Source: a virus. Taken from it: DNA of 35,009 nt. Positions 28,664-35,009 of the stretch are shown piece by piece. The stretch spans positions 1 to 35,009 of IMG/VR virus record IMGVR_UViG_3300042564_001487; one strand, given 5' to 3'. A program made the position numbers and the translations under genes. Under the pieces are notes generated by a model. It was given only the letters and a program-made list of their open reading frames with translations. It made no database searches and had not been told where the DNA came from. Position 1 is the first letter of the stretch. Every line of letters begins with the position of its first letter.

Positions 28664-28923
28664 TTTAATACGTAGTGAGTAACCAAGTATCCTATGACGG
28701 CTGTCAAGAATCCAATGATTCCCACTCCCCATCCAATCAACTGTGTGTTACGATTGTCACTCATTTTATGCACCATGGCATGAACAGCCTGGATGGTGGT
28801 TTTTAATTCTGCGGTGTCTGCTTTGACATCGTCAATGCGTTGTTCTAAAGCTGTGTACCGCTGAGCGCATAACTCAACGTGTGCTTCAAGACTCTTCTTT
28901 TCAATGTCAGTGGTGTCAGCCAT
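28660..28923 (-). CDS. XhlA-like small protein: coiled coil plus C-terminal membrane helix
   Basis: An 87-aa protein with heptads in residues 8-55 (LEQRIDDVKADTAELKTTIQ) and one membrane helix at about 62-84 (LIGWGVGIIGFLTAVIGYLV). This layout matches haemolysin XhlA-type phage proteins, which accompany holins. A lysis role is possible but no holin or endolysin is seen nearby. ATG 28923, preceded by TTGGAA, is preferred; another in-frame ATG at 28941 would add six residues. Confidence 0.65.
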   Translation of the reverse strand: MADTTDIEKKSLEAHVELCAQRYTALEQRIDDVKADTAELKTTIQAVHAMVHKMSDNRNTQLIGWGVGIIGFLTAVIGYLVTHYVLK

Positions 28924-28927
28924 TTTG

Positions 28928-29359
28928 TTATTCCAATGCATTATTTACCGTAGAGAACCAAATATTTTGATTGTCGCCCGACGTGCTGATCGTGGGCGCC
29001 AGGCGGGGTTTTTCGGTTAAATTCAACATCATTGGAACTCCTTCACAATCTTGTTTGAGTCCAGCTAATGGGTCTGGGTTGTCGTGCATTTCAAACACAC
29101 CTTCTGATTCAGATCTAAACTCAAACTCCCATGCTGTGTCTTTTTTCTCGGGCACAGTGAGGTCAATGGGCTGGGTTCTAAGACTTATGATCTGTAACAA
29201 GGTTTCCCAATTGCGTTGCTGATTGCGCGAATGGTTCCAGTCATGTTGATTGTGTACAGTCTGCCCGGCACGGTCCACAAAAGGAATCTCGCTTGATCTG
29301 TAGTGTCCGGTTACACCGGTAAGACTGCAATCAAAAAGGGTACGGCATGTGATCTTCAT
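28928..29359 (-). CDS. Hypothetical phage protein (143 aa)
   Basis: A 143-aa protein with Trp/Asn/His-rich segments (VHNQHDWNHSRNQQRNW, then EFEFRSESEGVF). No domain recognised. ATG 29359 is preferred to a TTG at 29380. There is little room between the TAAATA motif (29368-29373) and the ATG, and no strong ribosome-binding site. It lies just after the terminator of the 135-aa gene, and its stop overlaps the start region of the XhlA-like gene. Confidence 0.7.
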   Translation of the reverse strand: MKITCRTLFDCSLTGVTGHYRSSEIPFVDRAGQTVHNQHDWNHSRNQQRNWETLLQIISLRTQPIDLTVPEKKDTAWEFEFRSESEGVFEMHDNPDPLAGLKQDCEGVPMMLNLTEKPRLAPTISTSGDNQNIWFSTVNNALE

Positions 29360-29375
29360 TCTGTGAGTATTTAAT

Positions 29376-29411
29376 GCCAAAAAGAAACCCTGGAGTTTTT
29401 AATCCCAGGGT
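29376..29411 (-). terminator. Rho-independent terminator after the 135-aa virion gene
   Basis: Minus-strand stem ACCCTGG/CCAGGGT (29405-29411 with 29387-29393) with an 11-nt A-rich loop, followed by TTTCTTTTT. It lies 22 nt after the stop of the 29433-29840 gene and isolates it as a single-gene unit. Confidence 0.85.
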
Positions 29412-29432
29412 CAGCGTGGTCAACTAAACTGA

Positions 29433-29840
29433 TTACAGGTTAGTGAATGTAGCTGATGCAGCAACGTTGGCAGTTGGGATACCAATGTTCAAGCCGCCAG
29501 TGGCGTTGGCTGTTTGAGCGGCCGCAACCAATGTTGTTGTAGTGTAAGCACCACTTGGATAGATAGCCAAGTTGATTGTGCCAGCTGCGGCACCAGCTTG
29601 GTAAATTGCGATTGTACCAAGTTGTTGAACTGCTGTCAAAACGTTGTTCAAGTAACCGTTAACGTTACCAGCGTTTGTCAACGCGGCGTTAGCTGTCAAA
29701 GTGAAGAAGTCAAGTTTTGGACCTTGGATCTGAACTGGACCTTGAGCTGCTACGTTAGCTGTTCCTGCGATGGAACCGTTTGCCACGTCCAGTGCAAATA
29801 CTGGTTGTGTAGTTCCGTTTACTTTTGTAAATACTGCCAT
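29433..29840 (-). CDS. Probable abundant virion protein (135 aa)
   Basis: A 135-aa protein, almost free of charged residues and rich in Ala, Asn, Thr, Gly, and Val, as in capsid decoration or tail tube-like proteins. No specific family is recognised. It has a strong ribosome-binding site (AAAGGAAA), a TAAATA motif 44 nt upstream and its own terminator, which fits a highly expressed late structural gene. Codon use appears regular and rich in GTT/GCT compared with neighbours, another sign of high expression. Confidence 0.72.
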   Translation of the reverse strand: MAVFTKVNGTTQPVFALDVANGSIAGTANVAAQGPVQIQGPKLDFFTLTANAALTNAGNVNGYLNNVLTAVQQLGTIAIYQAGAAAGTINLAIYPSGAYTTTTLVAAAQTANATGGLNIGIPTANVAASATFTNL

Positions 29841-29883
29841 GATAAATTTCCTTTAAGTTAGTGAGACATTTAGTCCCTGCTTT

Positions 29884-29889
29884 TATTTA
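29884..29889 (-). promoter_or_regulatory. TAAATA motif, possible late promoter for the 135-aa virion gene
   Basis: The minus strand reads GGCTAAATAAAAG in the 64-nt gap between two genes, 44 nt before the ATG. No -35 box is seen. This is the best placed of the T4-late-like motifs because it lies outside coding sequence and precedes a single-gene unit with a terminator. Confidence 0.5.
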
Positions 29890-29904
29890 GCCAGTTTGGA
29901 AAAA

Positions 29905-31806
29905 TCACGCCTGTTGCGGATTGTTTCTCTGTCTATTTTGAGCCGCAAATGCATTGGGATCAAATCTATTTACCGCTTTTGCATATCCCACAGGGGTAGC
30001 CATAACCCAGCCTTCTTGCCCAGGATGCTCTGTGTCTGCTTGGCGTAGCAGGTGCATTTTGACATCATGCAACAAGTTAAATGCGTTGAATGCTGCGGCA
30101 AGTGCAGGAGTATTTGACGTGGGGCTGTTCAAGTATTCCACAATGTTGCGGAACTTTTGCGGAGTGACTTTTGTTTCCAACCACTTGCCAAACTCAGGCA
30201 GTAGTGTAGCACCGTTGAGTGGTGCGCCCACTTTGGTGTTGATAAAGTCCACGCACAGTTTTGCCAGGTCTGTGATCTTGTGTGCCCGCAATTCTGTGGG
30301 GTTGAACAAGGTGTCAATTGCCTGGCCCTGAGACTTGATCAACTGTTTGAGTTGTTTTTCAGCGTTGGTTTCAGTTTCAAGTTGACGAGGGCTAGCTGGC
30401 TTTTCCAACATTAGTCCAGGGACTGGATTAAAGGCCACACCACTCAAGGGCTGACGTGGCTCACCCACATCCGCATACATCGAGTGTATGGCAATGCCAA
30501 TGTTGCTGTTGCCAATGCGTTGTCCCAGTGTGCTCTTGACTGGGATTCGGTATTCCACGGTGTTGGGACGGAACACATAGTTGCCTGCTTCAACAGGCGG
30601 GGTTGACATGTACAACAAATCGCCTTTGACATAGCCACGGAAGTTTGGGGGCAATGCGGCTTCTAATACAGGAAACAATGTGGCATACAATTGAATCAAT
30701 TCAGTTCTGTCCCCGGATCTTTTGCTCTGTATGTCAGCCATCATTTGGGGACTGGTAGCAAGGCCGTCGTAGCCTTTGGCTTCAAATCCCGATCCATCAG
30801 TCAACACAAACTCGCCTGTGGCAGGCTTGCGTCCAAATATCACAGCAGGTTTGCCGTCCCACTTGGCTGTGACTGTTCGAGGTTGCTGAGTAGCATGACT
30901 GACAATTTCTAGTGCGTCTCGGATACCTTGTGTGCCACGACGGAACACAAGATCTTCCAGGTGTTCAATACCCTTGGCTCGGCCGCCCACACCGGCCTGT
31001 TCAGCTTCCACAAGAGCAACATAACCACGATTTACAATTCTATCACGTAGACGTGCCAGGAAGTTAACGTCACTTTCTGCCATGCCTGTTTCAGGTTCCT
31101 TTACACCTTCACGTGAGAGATATTCACGGAAGTCTGCTAGTTTGGCATCACGATCAGGGTCCATGGCCAAGGCTTTGTAAATGTTTTCCACGGTCATTAG
31201 CTGACTACGTTTGTACTGTGGCGCCAGCAATATGCCAGCGGCTTGATCTGGATCCATTGTGATTACTTTTTCAGTCTGACGACTGATGATACCCTTGGCC
31301 GAGGCTTTGAGTCCCAGTGCTTTGGCAATGCTTGACATCAAGACGTTGCGAAACACACCTTTGTAGGCTGATCCTGCACCACCGCCTAGCCAGAATGTGC
31401 CCCATTCTAAATTGGGCATGAACATGAAGTCTGTTTGCACATAACCACGCTTGGGGTCGCCTTGTATGGGTGTTTTAAAATGCACTGCTTCGCCTGACAG
31501 TCTGCACCATTCCTTGGGATCTTGTTTGTTTTTTATGGCCCAGGCATCCAGTATGCCCTTGAGTTCAGCCTTGGTTATTTCGTTGGCATCCACAGCAAGG
31601 TCTAGATCACCCGAATCAGGCTTCTTGCCTGTTGACCCCAGCCACTTGACGGGGATACCGTTTTCATCTTTATCATGTGATAAATCAAGGCCTGTGACTG
31701 CTTCTAACCAAGCCACTGTGCTGGGTATGTCTGCTTGTTTGATGCGTTGTGTTAGTGGCTGGCCTTGTGCATCTTTAAAAACATTGCCACCTTCGTTGAG
31801 ATACAT
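29905..31806 (-). CDS. Two-domain nucleotidyltransferase / ligase-like protein (633 aa)
   Basis: Residues about 50-165 show a Pol-beta-type nucleotidyltransferase signature: G58-S59, then D67-x-D69 (SGDLDLAVD), with a third acidic residue at D126 (VQTDFMF). Residues about 280-470 show features of covalent nucleotidyltransferases (DNA/RNA ligases, capping enzymes): K315-x-D-G (TAKWDGKPAV), a GDLLY segment at 395-399 resembling motif III, and FRPNTVEYRIPV. I recall the second half as a conserved cyanophage protein of unknown role. Both activities are predicted only from motifs; nucleic-acid repair is a reasonable guess. The start overlaps the preceding stop (TAATG). Confidence 0.72.
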   Translation of the reverse strand: MYLNEGGNVFKDAQGQPLTQRIKQADIPSTVAWLEAVTGLDLSHDKDENGIPVKWLGSTGKKPDSGDLDLAVDANEITKAELKGILDAWAIKNKQDPKEWCRLSGEAVHFKTPIQGDPKRGYVQTDFMFMPNLEWGTFWLGGGAGSAYKGVFRNVLMSSIAKALGLKASAKGIISRQTEKVITMDPDQAAGILLAPQYKRSQLMTVENIYKALAMDPDRDAKLADFREYLSREGVKEPETGMAESDVNFLARLRDRIVNRGYVALVEAEQAGVGGRAKGIEHLEDLVFRRGTQGIRDALEIVSHATQQPRTVTAKWDGKPAVIFGRKPATGEFVLTDGSGFEAKGYDGLATSPQMMADIQSKRSGDRTELIQLYATLFPVLEAALPPNFRGYVKGDLLYMSTPPVEAGNYVFRPNTVEYRIPVKSTLGQRIGNSNIGIAIHSMYADVGEPRQPLSGVAFNPVPGLMLEKPASPRQLETETNAEKQLKQLIKSQGQAIDTLFNPTELRAHKITDLAKLCVDFINTKVGAPLNGATLLPEFGKWLETKVTPQKFRNIVEYLNSPTSNTPALAAAFNAFNLLHDVKMHLLRQADTEHPGQEGWVMATPVGYAKAVNRFDPNAFAAQNRQRNNPQQA

Positions 31807-32705
31807 TATGCTCGTAATCCAAATATTTCTTTAAAAGACGCATCATTTGCGGCATCTTGTGCCAAAGCTAACATTGACGTGAGCTCTGCATCAGTTAATT
31901 TTGTTTGTTGTCCAAATTGTTTAATCAAGGGAGAAGCTATTGTTGCAGGTGTTCTCTTGTCAAGAATTGTTCTTGCATATTGCTCGCCGCCAGGGATTTT
32001 AATGGTTTGTCTAATCTTCACTATATCCCCGTCGTCTAACCTTAACAAATCGGCCAATTTCGTAGCGCCTGGGGACATTGTTATTACACTACCAGATTTG
32101 CTATCATAGGCTCTTGCGTTCTGCGCCGGCAAGATACCGTCGCCTACTAGTTTGAGCCAACTATTAGACATTGTTTTAGGATCAACACCCTGCACTGTGG
32201 CGTCAAAAATAGACTCTATATATTCATTGATTCTACTAATGATTTCTTGACTTCCAGCCTTAGCAACAGGGTCACCAATGTTGTTGGCCATATTACTATA
32301 ATCAAAACTTGAGGTTCGGCCATCAATCATTTTATTAACCAATGCTCGTAGTTGATTTTTCAACGCATCAATGCTGGGTGAAGTAACTGCTTTAACACTG
32401 GTGGGAGGGTTGCCCATAGAATCTTTACTATTGGCCAGGAAGTTTTGCACAGTTTGTGCCCAAGCAGTCTGCATGGTAGTGGCCAGCGTTTTGGCCGCTG
32501 AACTGTTGACCATGCTTTTAAAGCCTTGCTCTCGATCTTGAGTATCTCCGTATTGCGGTGTTACATCTTGGCCAAACGCCTGAGTCATTAAATTTTTGCC
32601 CAGGGCGGATGCTATACCGCCGGCTACGGCCCCTGCGCCTCCTACGGCACCAGCCACACTGGCTTCGTTGATTTTGCGTGGTCGTGTTAATTCATGAATC
32701 TGCAT
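31806..32705 (-). CDS. Hypothetical phage protein, possible internal head protein (299 aa)
   Basis: A 299-aa protein starting MQIHELTRPRKINEA, then a Gly/Ala-rich hydrophobic stretch (SVAGAVGGAGAVAGGIASALG, about 16-36) and a mainly helical body. The INE|A at residue 12 resembles the cleavage site of T4 prohead protease. No enzymatic motif is seen. The frame is open 32 codons further, but ATG 32705 has a TTAGGAGA ribosome-binding site. It overlaps the upstream gene by 14 nt and the downstream gene by 1 nt. Confidence 0.7.
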   Translation of the reverse strand: MQIHELTRPRKINEASVAGAVGGAGAVAGGIASALGKNLMTQAFGQDVTPQYGDTQDREQGFKSMVNSSAAKTLATTMQTAWAQTVQNFLANSKDSMGNPPTSVKAVTSPSIDALKNQLRALVNKMIDGRTSSFDYSNMANNIGDPVAKAGSQEIISRINEYIESIFDATVQGVDPKTMSNSWLKLVGDGILPAQNARAYDSKSGSVITMSPGATKLADLLRLDDGDIVKIRQTIKIPGGEQYARTILDKRTPATIASPLIKQFGQQTKLTDAELTSMLALAQDAANDASFKEIFGLRA

Positions 32706-32940
32706 TTGTTCTCCTAACTGAACGCGAGAACTTGCCAGCATCTTTGGTACGTATTGCATTGAGCAATTTACGTGTGAGATTGTCAGCTTGTTCTGCGCCA
32801 AACTCTGCTTCGATCTGTTCTATCAGTCGTATGGCACTAGATATAATACTGTCAGCCCGAGTTTCAATTATCAAGCGACGATCACGCTCTACATACAACG
32901 AGTCTAGTTCTTCTAGTAAACTTCGGGTCTTTTTCTGCAT
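32692..32940 (-). CDS. Small helical phage protein (82 aa)
   Basis: An 82-aa charged helical protein (KKTRSLLEELDSLYVERD, SSAIRLIEQIEAEFG, RKLLNAIRTKDAGKFSR). Similar short proteins occur, from memory, in cyanophages with unknown role. It follows a TAAATA motif 19 nt upstream and is first in a minus-strand series through the nucleotidyltransferase-like gene. Confidence 0.75.
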   Translation of the reverse strand: MQKKTRSLLEELDSLYVERDRRLIIETRADSIISSAIRLIEQIEAEFGAEQADNLTRKLLNAIRTKDAGKFSRSVRRTNADS

Positions 32941-32959
32941 TCGATCTAGGCCTTTGGAT

Positions 32960-32965
32960 TATTTA
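32960..32965 (-). promoter_or_regulatory. TAAATA motif, possible late promoter (minus strand)
   Basis: CACTAAATAATCC on the minus strand, 19 nt before the 82-aa gene, in the short divergent region 32941-33009. It is paired with an opposite copy at 32984-32989. Confidence 0.45.
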
Positions 32966-32983
32966 GTGCTTTTTAGATTCTAA

Positions 32984-32989
32984 TAAATA
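32984..32989 (+). promoter_or_regulatory. TAAATA motif, possible late promoter (plus strand)
   Basis: TAATAAATATCT on the plus strand, 20 nt before the start of the 307-aa virion gene and followed by a TATTATA stretch and AGGAA ribosome-binding site. Seven of eight bases fit the T4 late consensus TATAAATA. Confidence 0.5.
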
Positions 32990-33009
32990 TCTATTATACA
33001 GGAATCTCC

Positions 33010-33933
33010 ATGACAAGTCAAATTAACCCAAACAACGTAGATGGTACATACCCAGTTGCCGGACAACCCAACAACACACAGGGGTTCCGGGACAACTTTA
33101 CCAACATCAAAACCAATTTTAGTTATGCTGGCACTGAAATCACAGACTTGCAAAACAACGGTATTTTCAAAGCCGCATTGAGTGGCACCACGTTAGACAA
33201 CAACATGGCGGATAACTTAATATACGCCGTTAAATTACAAGACGTCAGTTATACCTATGTGCAAAACACAGCAAGTGCTGGTTCTATCAATATTGACTAT
33301 AGTGCTGGTCCATATCAATACATTTCAACCACAGGGTCTATCAGTTTAAATTTTGAAAACTGGCCAGTGAGTGGTACTGCTGGAGTTATTCAAATTGCTG
33401 TAAACGTAACCAGCACAGCACATACCTTGACCTTGCCTGCCGCAGTAACACTAGGTACTACAGGTATCCAAGGATACTCTGCAGGTGTTATTACATTTGC
33501 CGCAACTGGTACATATCAGTTCTCATTCAGCTCTGTAAATTATGGTACCACTATTACCATTTACGATTTAAATAGACCACTTACAGCTTACACCAACCCA
33601 TTCGGATATATTGCAGGAGGTGGTGGTACTGTGACACAGGACACTAACAAAGCCACAGGTGTTACATTAAACAAACCCAGTGGGCAAATTACCATGAACA
33701 ATGCGTCCTTGGCAGCCGCCACCATTGTGAGTTTTACTTTTACAAACAGCACAATCTCATCGACTGATCTGTTGGTAATCAATCATGTGAGCGGCGGCAC
33801 TATTGGTTCTTATACCTTTACTGCCGCTTGTGGTTCAGGCTCGGCTACAGTTTATGTTCGCAATGCAACCAGTGGTTCGCTTGGTGAAGCCATTGTGTTG
33901 CGTTATGCTGTGATTAAGGGTGCTATTTCTTAA
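33010..33933 (+). CDS. Putative tail fibre / virion structural protein (307 aa)
   Basis: A 307-aa protein rich in Thr, Asn, Gly and Ser, with almost no helices. The N-terminal NNVDGTYPVAGQPNNTQGFRDNF block (8-30) and LQN segment resemble, from memory, fibre-like proteins of aquatic T4-type phages. The C-terminal 100 residues after a GGGG linker (about 201-204) form a separate beta domain (KPSGQITMNN, VSGGTIGSYTF), likely a receptor-binding or trimerisation head. It is the only plus-strand gene in the right half, with its own TAAATA motif. Its stop overlaps the helicase gene by 4 nt. Confidence 0.72.
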   Translation: MTSQINPNNVDGTYPVAGQPNNTQGFRDNFTNIKTNFSYAGTEITDLQNNGIFKAALSGTTLDNNMADNLIYAVKLQDVSYTYVQNTASAGSINIDYSAGPYQYISTTGSISLNFENWPVSGTAGVIQIAVNVTSTAHTLTLPAAVTLGTTGIQGYSAGVITFAATGTYQFSFSSVNYGTTITIYDLNRPLTAYTNPFGYIAGGGGTVTQDTNKATGVTLNKPSGQITMNNASLAAATIVSFTFTNSTISSTDLLVINHVSGGTIGSYTFTAACGSGSATVYVRNATSGSLGEAIVLRYAVIKGAIS

Positions 33934-35009
33934 TTAGATTTAATCTGCCCCAGCAGTTGTTTTAGTTTTGCACTTTGAACATCTGCTGTGACTTTGCCTG
34001 TTTCTTGTGGTGGTTTTTCCCAGGCAGGAGTTCCTGTAGCTCGTTCCCATGGTGGAGATGAGTCACTTGACTCTCCGGTATCAGCAGCCTTGACTTGACT
34101 TCGAGCTTTGATTGAGTCCATGATACTGCTTTGGGGTCTATTGTATCCAGTTCCTTCATCCCCACCTTCGTCAGTAATTCGCATGGTTTCAATGTTGTAT
34201 TCCAGATCAATCTTTTGCCCAACCCCTGTCGAACTACGACTCTTCATACATTGAATTTGATACTTGCCACGCTCTTTCATAGCACGTGAAGTAAAGATAC
34301 CAAACACATTGTCAGCTGTGTTGATCTTTGAAATACCACCCGAAATATGCGAGTGGTCAAATTCAATTTCTTCAACCGCACTACGATTCAACTGGCTTGC
34401 AGTGACCATTAGCACTGCCAGTTCTTTGGCCAAGTTGCGTAGTTCTTCTGACACATACTTGTCTTTCACAAACAAGTCATTAGGTGACACTTTGGCACTA
34501 ACAGGCATCAGCAAGTCCAAGTAGTCAATCATCACAAAGTCAACTTTCTTGCCTGTTTGAATTTGATACTCTTTCAAATACGCACGAATGTCATTGATGT
34601 TGCTCTGTGCCGGCAGGCCTTTGACCTGATAGTTGCCAGACTTTTTGGCCACAAGTTTGACCTTGAGTTCAGTTGTGTCCATGTCGCGACGGATGTCTTT
34701 GGTGCTCATGTTGGTTAGCATGGCATCTGTACGCAAACTTGTGAGTTCTTCTGAAAGTTCTAGTGTGATATACACTCCACTAAGGCCTTGTTGCAACCAG
34801 TTTAGTGCAATGTTCATCATCACAAGTGACTTACCAGAACCTGATCCGCCGGCAAAAATGTTTAGTTCACCACGACTGAATCCACCATACAACAATCTAT
34901 CCAGTTGTGGCCATCCTGTGCTTACTTGCCCGCCCGAGTTAAAGTATTTCTCAATGCGAGCCTTAGGATCAGCAAAGTAATCCGTGCCCATGTCTTTAGT
35001 GAGTGATAT
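33930..35009 (-). CDS. DnaB-type replicative helicase (T4 gp41-like), 5' end cut by window edge
   Basis: The C-terminal RecA-type motor of a hexameric replicative helicase. Walker A GGSGSGKS is at 48-55 counting from the Met at 34991, Walker B VMIDYLDLL near 153-161, the DnaB-type VTASQLNR near 196-203, and the conserved HISGG (about 217-221). The frame stays open through the last 18 nt of the window, so the Met at 34991 is probably internal and an N-terminal domain of about 100+ residues lies outside. The C-terminus has a low-complexity Ser/Pro/Trp stretch and a final helix, possibly for binding partner proteins. It is convergent with the 307-aa gene. Confidence 0.93.
   Translation of the reverse strand: MSLTKDMGTDYFADPKARIEKYFNSGGQVSTGWPQLDRLLYGGFSRGELNIFAGGSGSGKSLVMMNIALNWLQQGLSGVYITLELSEELTSLRTDAMLTNMSTKDIRRDMDTTELKVKLVAKKSGNYQVKGLPAQSNINDIRAYLKEYQIQTGKKVDFVMIDYLDLLMPVSAKVSPNDLFVKDKYVSEELRNLAKELAVLMVTASQLNRSAVEEIEFDHSHISGGISKINTADNVFGIFTSRAMKERGKYQIQCMKSRSSTGVGQKIDLEYNIETMRITDEGGDEGTGYNRPQSSIMDSIKARSQVKAADTGESSDSSPPWERATGTPAWEKPPQETGKVTADVQSAKLKQLLGQIKSN

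Noticed and set aside
29368-29373. TAAATA before the 143-aa gene
   Set aside because: Only 8 nt from the ATG and next to a terminator; could be real, but the spacing is too short to list as a promoter.

Overview
The window looks like part of the genome of a large T4-type tailed phage (myovirus) whose host is probably a betaproteobacterium. Phage evidence: a DnaB/gp41-type helicase, an ATP-dependent DNA ligase, class Ia ribonucleotide reductase with glutaredoxin, a PAAR spike tip, a beta-helix tail spike and other virion-like proteins, small genes overlapping by 1-20 nt, and almost all genes on the minus strand. Host evidence is indirect: the outer-membrane porin in the window is of the Burkholderiales type, and the secreted 99-aa protein also looks betaproteobacterial.

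Layout, left to right. 1-3610: a nucleotide-sugar dehydrogenase (cut by the window edge), a divergent AT-rich glycosyltransferase-like gene and a metallophosphoesterase. 3607-7990: a proteostasis block (ClpS, small heat-shock protein, ribosomal protein bS21, ClpX, a coiled-coil membrane protein). Its distal part is driven by a near-perfect sigma70 promoter (7967-7996), embedded in a long palindrome and followed by a structured GC-rich leader. 7998-13765: thirteen tightly overlapping minus-strand genes, including DNA ligase, a Bax-inhibitor-1 family membrane protein and three small ORFs of 36-52 aa, behind a sigma70 promoter at 13796-13824. 13821-15226: a 33-aa internally duplicated basic peptide with its own promoter, then a full-length porin with its own promoter and terminator. 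15254-25069: virion genes (688-aa protein, PAAR, tail spike) around the dNTP module (NrdA, NrdB, glutaredoxin). 25089-26837: a PD-(D/E)XK nuclease, IscA, IscU and a secreted protein, with sigma70 promoters. 26906-33933: probable virion or head genes, including a two-domain nucleotidyltransferase/ligase-like protein, with TAAATA motifs resembling T4 late promoters. 33930 to the end: the replicative helicase, running off the window.

How the parts may fit together (inference). Genes with strong sigma70 promoters would be read by host polymerase early: translation and proteolysis control (bS21, ClpX, ClpS, Hsp20, possibly a BI-1-type FtsH modulator), envelope change (porin, secreted protein) and Fe-S supply (IscU/IscA). 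RNR with glutaredoxin, ligase, nuclease and helicase serve DNA synthesis. TAAATA-linked genes would be late. The most unusual items are the self-contained porin unit, the ClpX+ClpS pair without ClpP or ClpA in view, the IscU-IscA pair, the nucleotidyltransferase-ligase fusion, a set of proteins with capsid-targeting-like N-termini, and the structured RNA/palindrome at 7768-7991.

All family names come from reading motifs by eye; no database search was run.
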